NCBI GenBank assembly: GCA_937877075.1
Contig: CALEGD010000075.1
Coordinates: forward strand, 1 to 16,370
Origin: an uncultured Acholeplasmatales bacterium
Lineage (GTDB): Bacteria; Bacillota_I; Bacilli_A; ML615J-28; CAG-698
Length of the DNA: 16,370 nucleotides
Direction: 5' to 3'
This document shows, one piece after another, positions 15,679 through 16,370 of the stretch; the first letter of the stretch is position 1; each line of letters opens with the position of its first letter. The translations under genes and the position numbers were made by a program. A model generated the notes under the pieces. The model made no database searches and was not told the origin of the DNA. It worked only from the letters and a program-made list of their open reading frames with translations.

Positions 15679-15993
15679 ATGGTAATCATCGCAATTAACA
15701 CCGATATATTGACCTATATTATCGGTGCGGCTTTACTGCTCGCACTTTTGATTATCCTGATCTTTGCTATGGCTATATACCGTCTTACCGGGAAAAAAGA
15801 AGATATAGATAATAAAGAAACAGACCCTGAGGAAGTGCTCCCGATAGCGACTTCTGCTCTAAAACCTTCTGCTTTTTCACTGGCGGATATTACCGATGAG
15901 GATATGATGGCGGCGGCACTAGTCGCGACAATTGATTATGCCGAGGAGACGAAAAAAGATGTCCGGCTCCTGTCAATCAGACAAATAGGTTAA
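15679..15993 (+). CDS. oadG: Oxaloacetate decarboxylase gamma subunit (small membrane protein)
   Basis: This 104-residue protein has one N-terminal membrane helix (about residues 10-34, very rich in Leu, Ile and Ala), a charged linker and the C-terminal motif ITDEDMMAAALVATIDYA followed by LLSIRQI. That D-x-x-x-AA-x-x-ATI pattern is typical of OadG/MmdD-like subunits, which anchor the carboxyltransferase to the membrane sodium-pump subunit. I chose the ATG at 15679 because AGGTG (15668-15672) is well spaced for it. A GTG at 15670, overlapping the oadA stop as GTGA, would add three residues (107 aa). Translational coupling to oadA is likely in either case. The function rests on topology, the C-terminal pattern and context rather than on catalytic residues. 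Confidence 0.8.
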   Translation: MVIIAINTDILTYIIGAALLLALLIILIFAMAIYRLTGKKEDIDNKETDPEEVLPIATSALKPSAFSLADITDEDMMAAALVATIDYAEETKKDVRLLSIRQIG

Positions 15994-16003
15994 GGAGGAT
16001 TTT

Positions 16004-16370
16004 ATGAAAGTCTATAAAGTTAAAGTAAACGAAAAAGTATATGTTGTAGAAGTGGAGAGCGTAGAGGAAGTAAAGGGGCAGATAGAGCCTGCTCCAACAT
16101 CGGCACCGGCTTCAAAACCGGCACCGAAAGCTGAAATTCCAAAACCTTCTCTCGCAGGAGATGGAACAACCGTAAAGGCTCCGATGCAAGGGACAATTAT
16201 TAATGTAAAAGTCAATGTTGGTGATCAAGTGAAGAAGGGCGATGTTGTTGTTGTTTTAGAAGCAATGAAATTGGAAAATGATATTGTTAGTCCGACTTCC
16301 GGTGTTGTAAAACAAATTCTGGTTCAGAGCGGACAGAATGTAGATAACCAAGCCGCTCTGGTAGTAATTG
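16004..16370 (+). CDS. Biotin carboxyl carrier protein of the decarboxylase, 3' end cut by window
   Basis: The 122 visible residues start MKVYKVKVNEKVYVVEVE, then a flexible Pro/Ala-rich linker (PAPTSAPASKPAPK, residues 29-42) and a biotinyl domain with APMQGT, VGDQVKKGD and the biotin attachment site EAMKLEN (K89). The attachment site normally lies about 35 residues from the C-terminus, so the stop is expected within a few codons after the window edge. AAGGAGG (15992-15998) overlaps the stop of the gamma-subunit gene and sits 5 nt before the ATG. The protein supplies the biotin domain missing from the alpha subunit and resembles GcdC/MmdC carriers of sodium-pumping decarboxylases. The membrane beta subunit gene is predicted to follow outside the window. 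Confidence 0.92.
   Translation, partial: MKVYKVKVNEKVYVVEVESVEEVKGQIEPAPTSAPASKPAPKAEIPKPSLAGDGTTVKAPMQGTIINVKVNVGDQVKKGDVVVVLEAMKLENDIVSPTSGVVKQILVQSGQNVDNQAALVVI

Noticed and set aside
15660..15690. Mycoplasma-type genetic code (TGA = Trp)
   Set aside because: TGA ends oadA at the expected family length, no gene has internal TGA, and all Trp codons are TGG.
16012..16215. Minus-strand open frame opposite the biotin carrier gene
   Set aside because: It mirrors the Ala/Pro-rich linker and biotin domain codons of the real gene and has no start signals.

Overview
The window is AT-rich, uses TGG for every Trp and TGA as a stop (oadA), and carries strong AAGGAGG-type ribosome binding sites and extended -10 promoters. 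This fits a low-GC, probably anaerobic and host- or plant-fibre-associated member of the Bacilli/Mollicutes side of the Firmicutes that uses the standard genetic code (Acholeplasma/Izemoplasma/Haloplasma/RF39-like). The exact lineage is inferred, not proven.

Region 1 (1-5536) is a cell-surface polysaccharide block. It starts inside a large repeat protein (5' end outside the window) made of about 227-residue beta-rich modules (M) and about 59-residue beta-repeats (B). Next comes a 1200-residue membrane-anchored GH127-type beta-L-arabinofuranosidase that carries two more M modules in front of its catalytic domain. The shared module and adjacent location suggest both proteins bind the same glycan at the cell surface. 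An aldose 1-epimerase gene (galM) follows under its own promoter.

Region 2 (6785-9840) is a tight operon for threonine breakdown: L-threonine 3-dehydrogenase, then 2-amino-3-ketobutyrate CoA ligase (8-nt overlap), then a cytosolic glycerophosphodiester phosphodiesterase. It ends in a bidirectional terminator shared with a convergent M32 metallocarboxypeptidase gene. A divergent alpha/beta-hydrolase esterase of the EstA/EstD type follows.

Region 3 (12346-16370) is an oxaloacetate module: a divergent ATP-type PEP carboxykinase, the carboxyltransferase (alpha) subunit of oxaloacetate decarboxylase, a small membrane gamma subunit and a separate biotin carrier protein running off the right edge. 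The pckA leader is the most interesting non-coding element. Two tandem promoter candidates are followed by a perfect intrinsic terminator just before the pckA ribosome binding site, and an upstream strand can form a competing pairing with its left arm. This is the layout of a transcription attenuator or riboswitch-like control element. Together the genes suggest a route PEP -> oxaloacetate -> pyruvate that yields ATP and, if a beta subunit lies downstream, a sodium gradient.

No tRNA, rRNA, CRISPR array, insertion sequence or phage gene was recognised.
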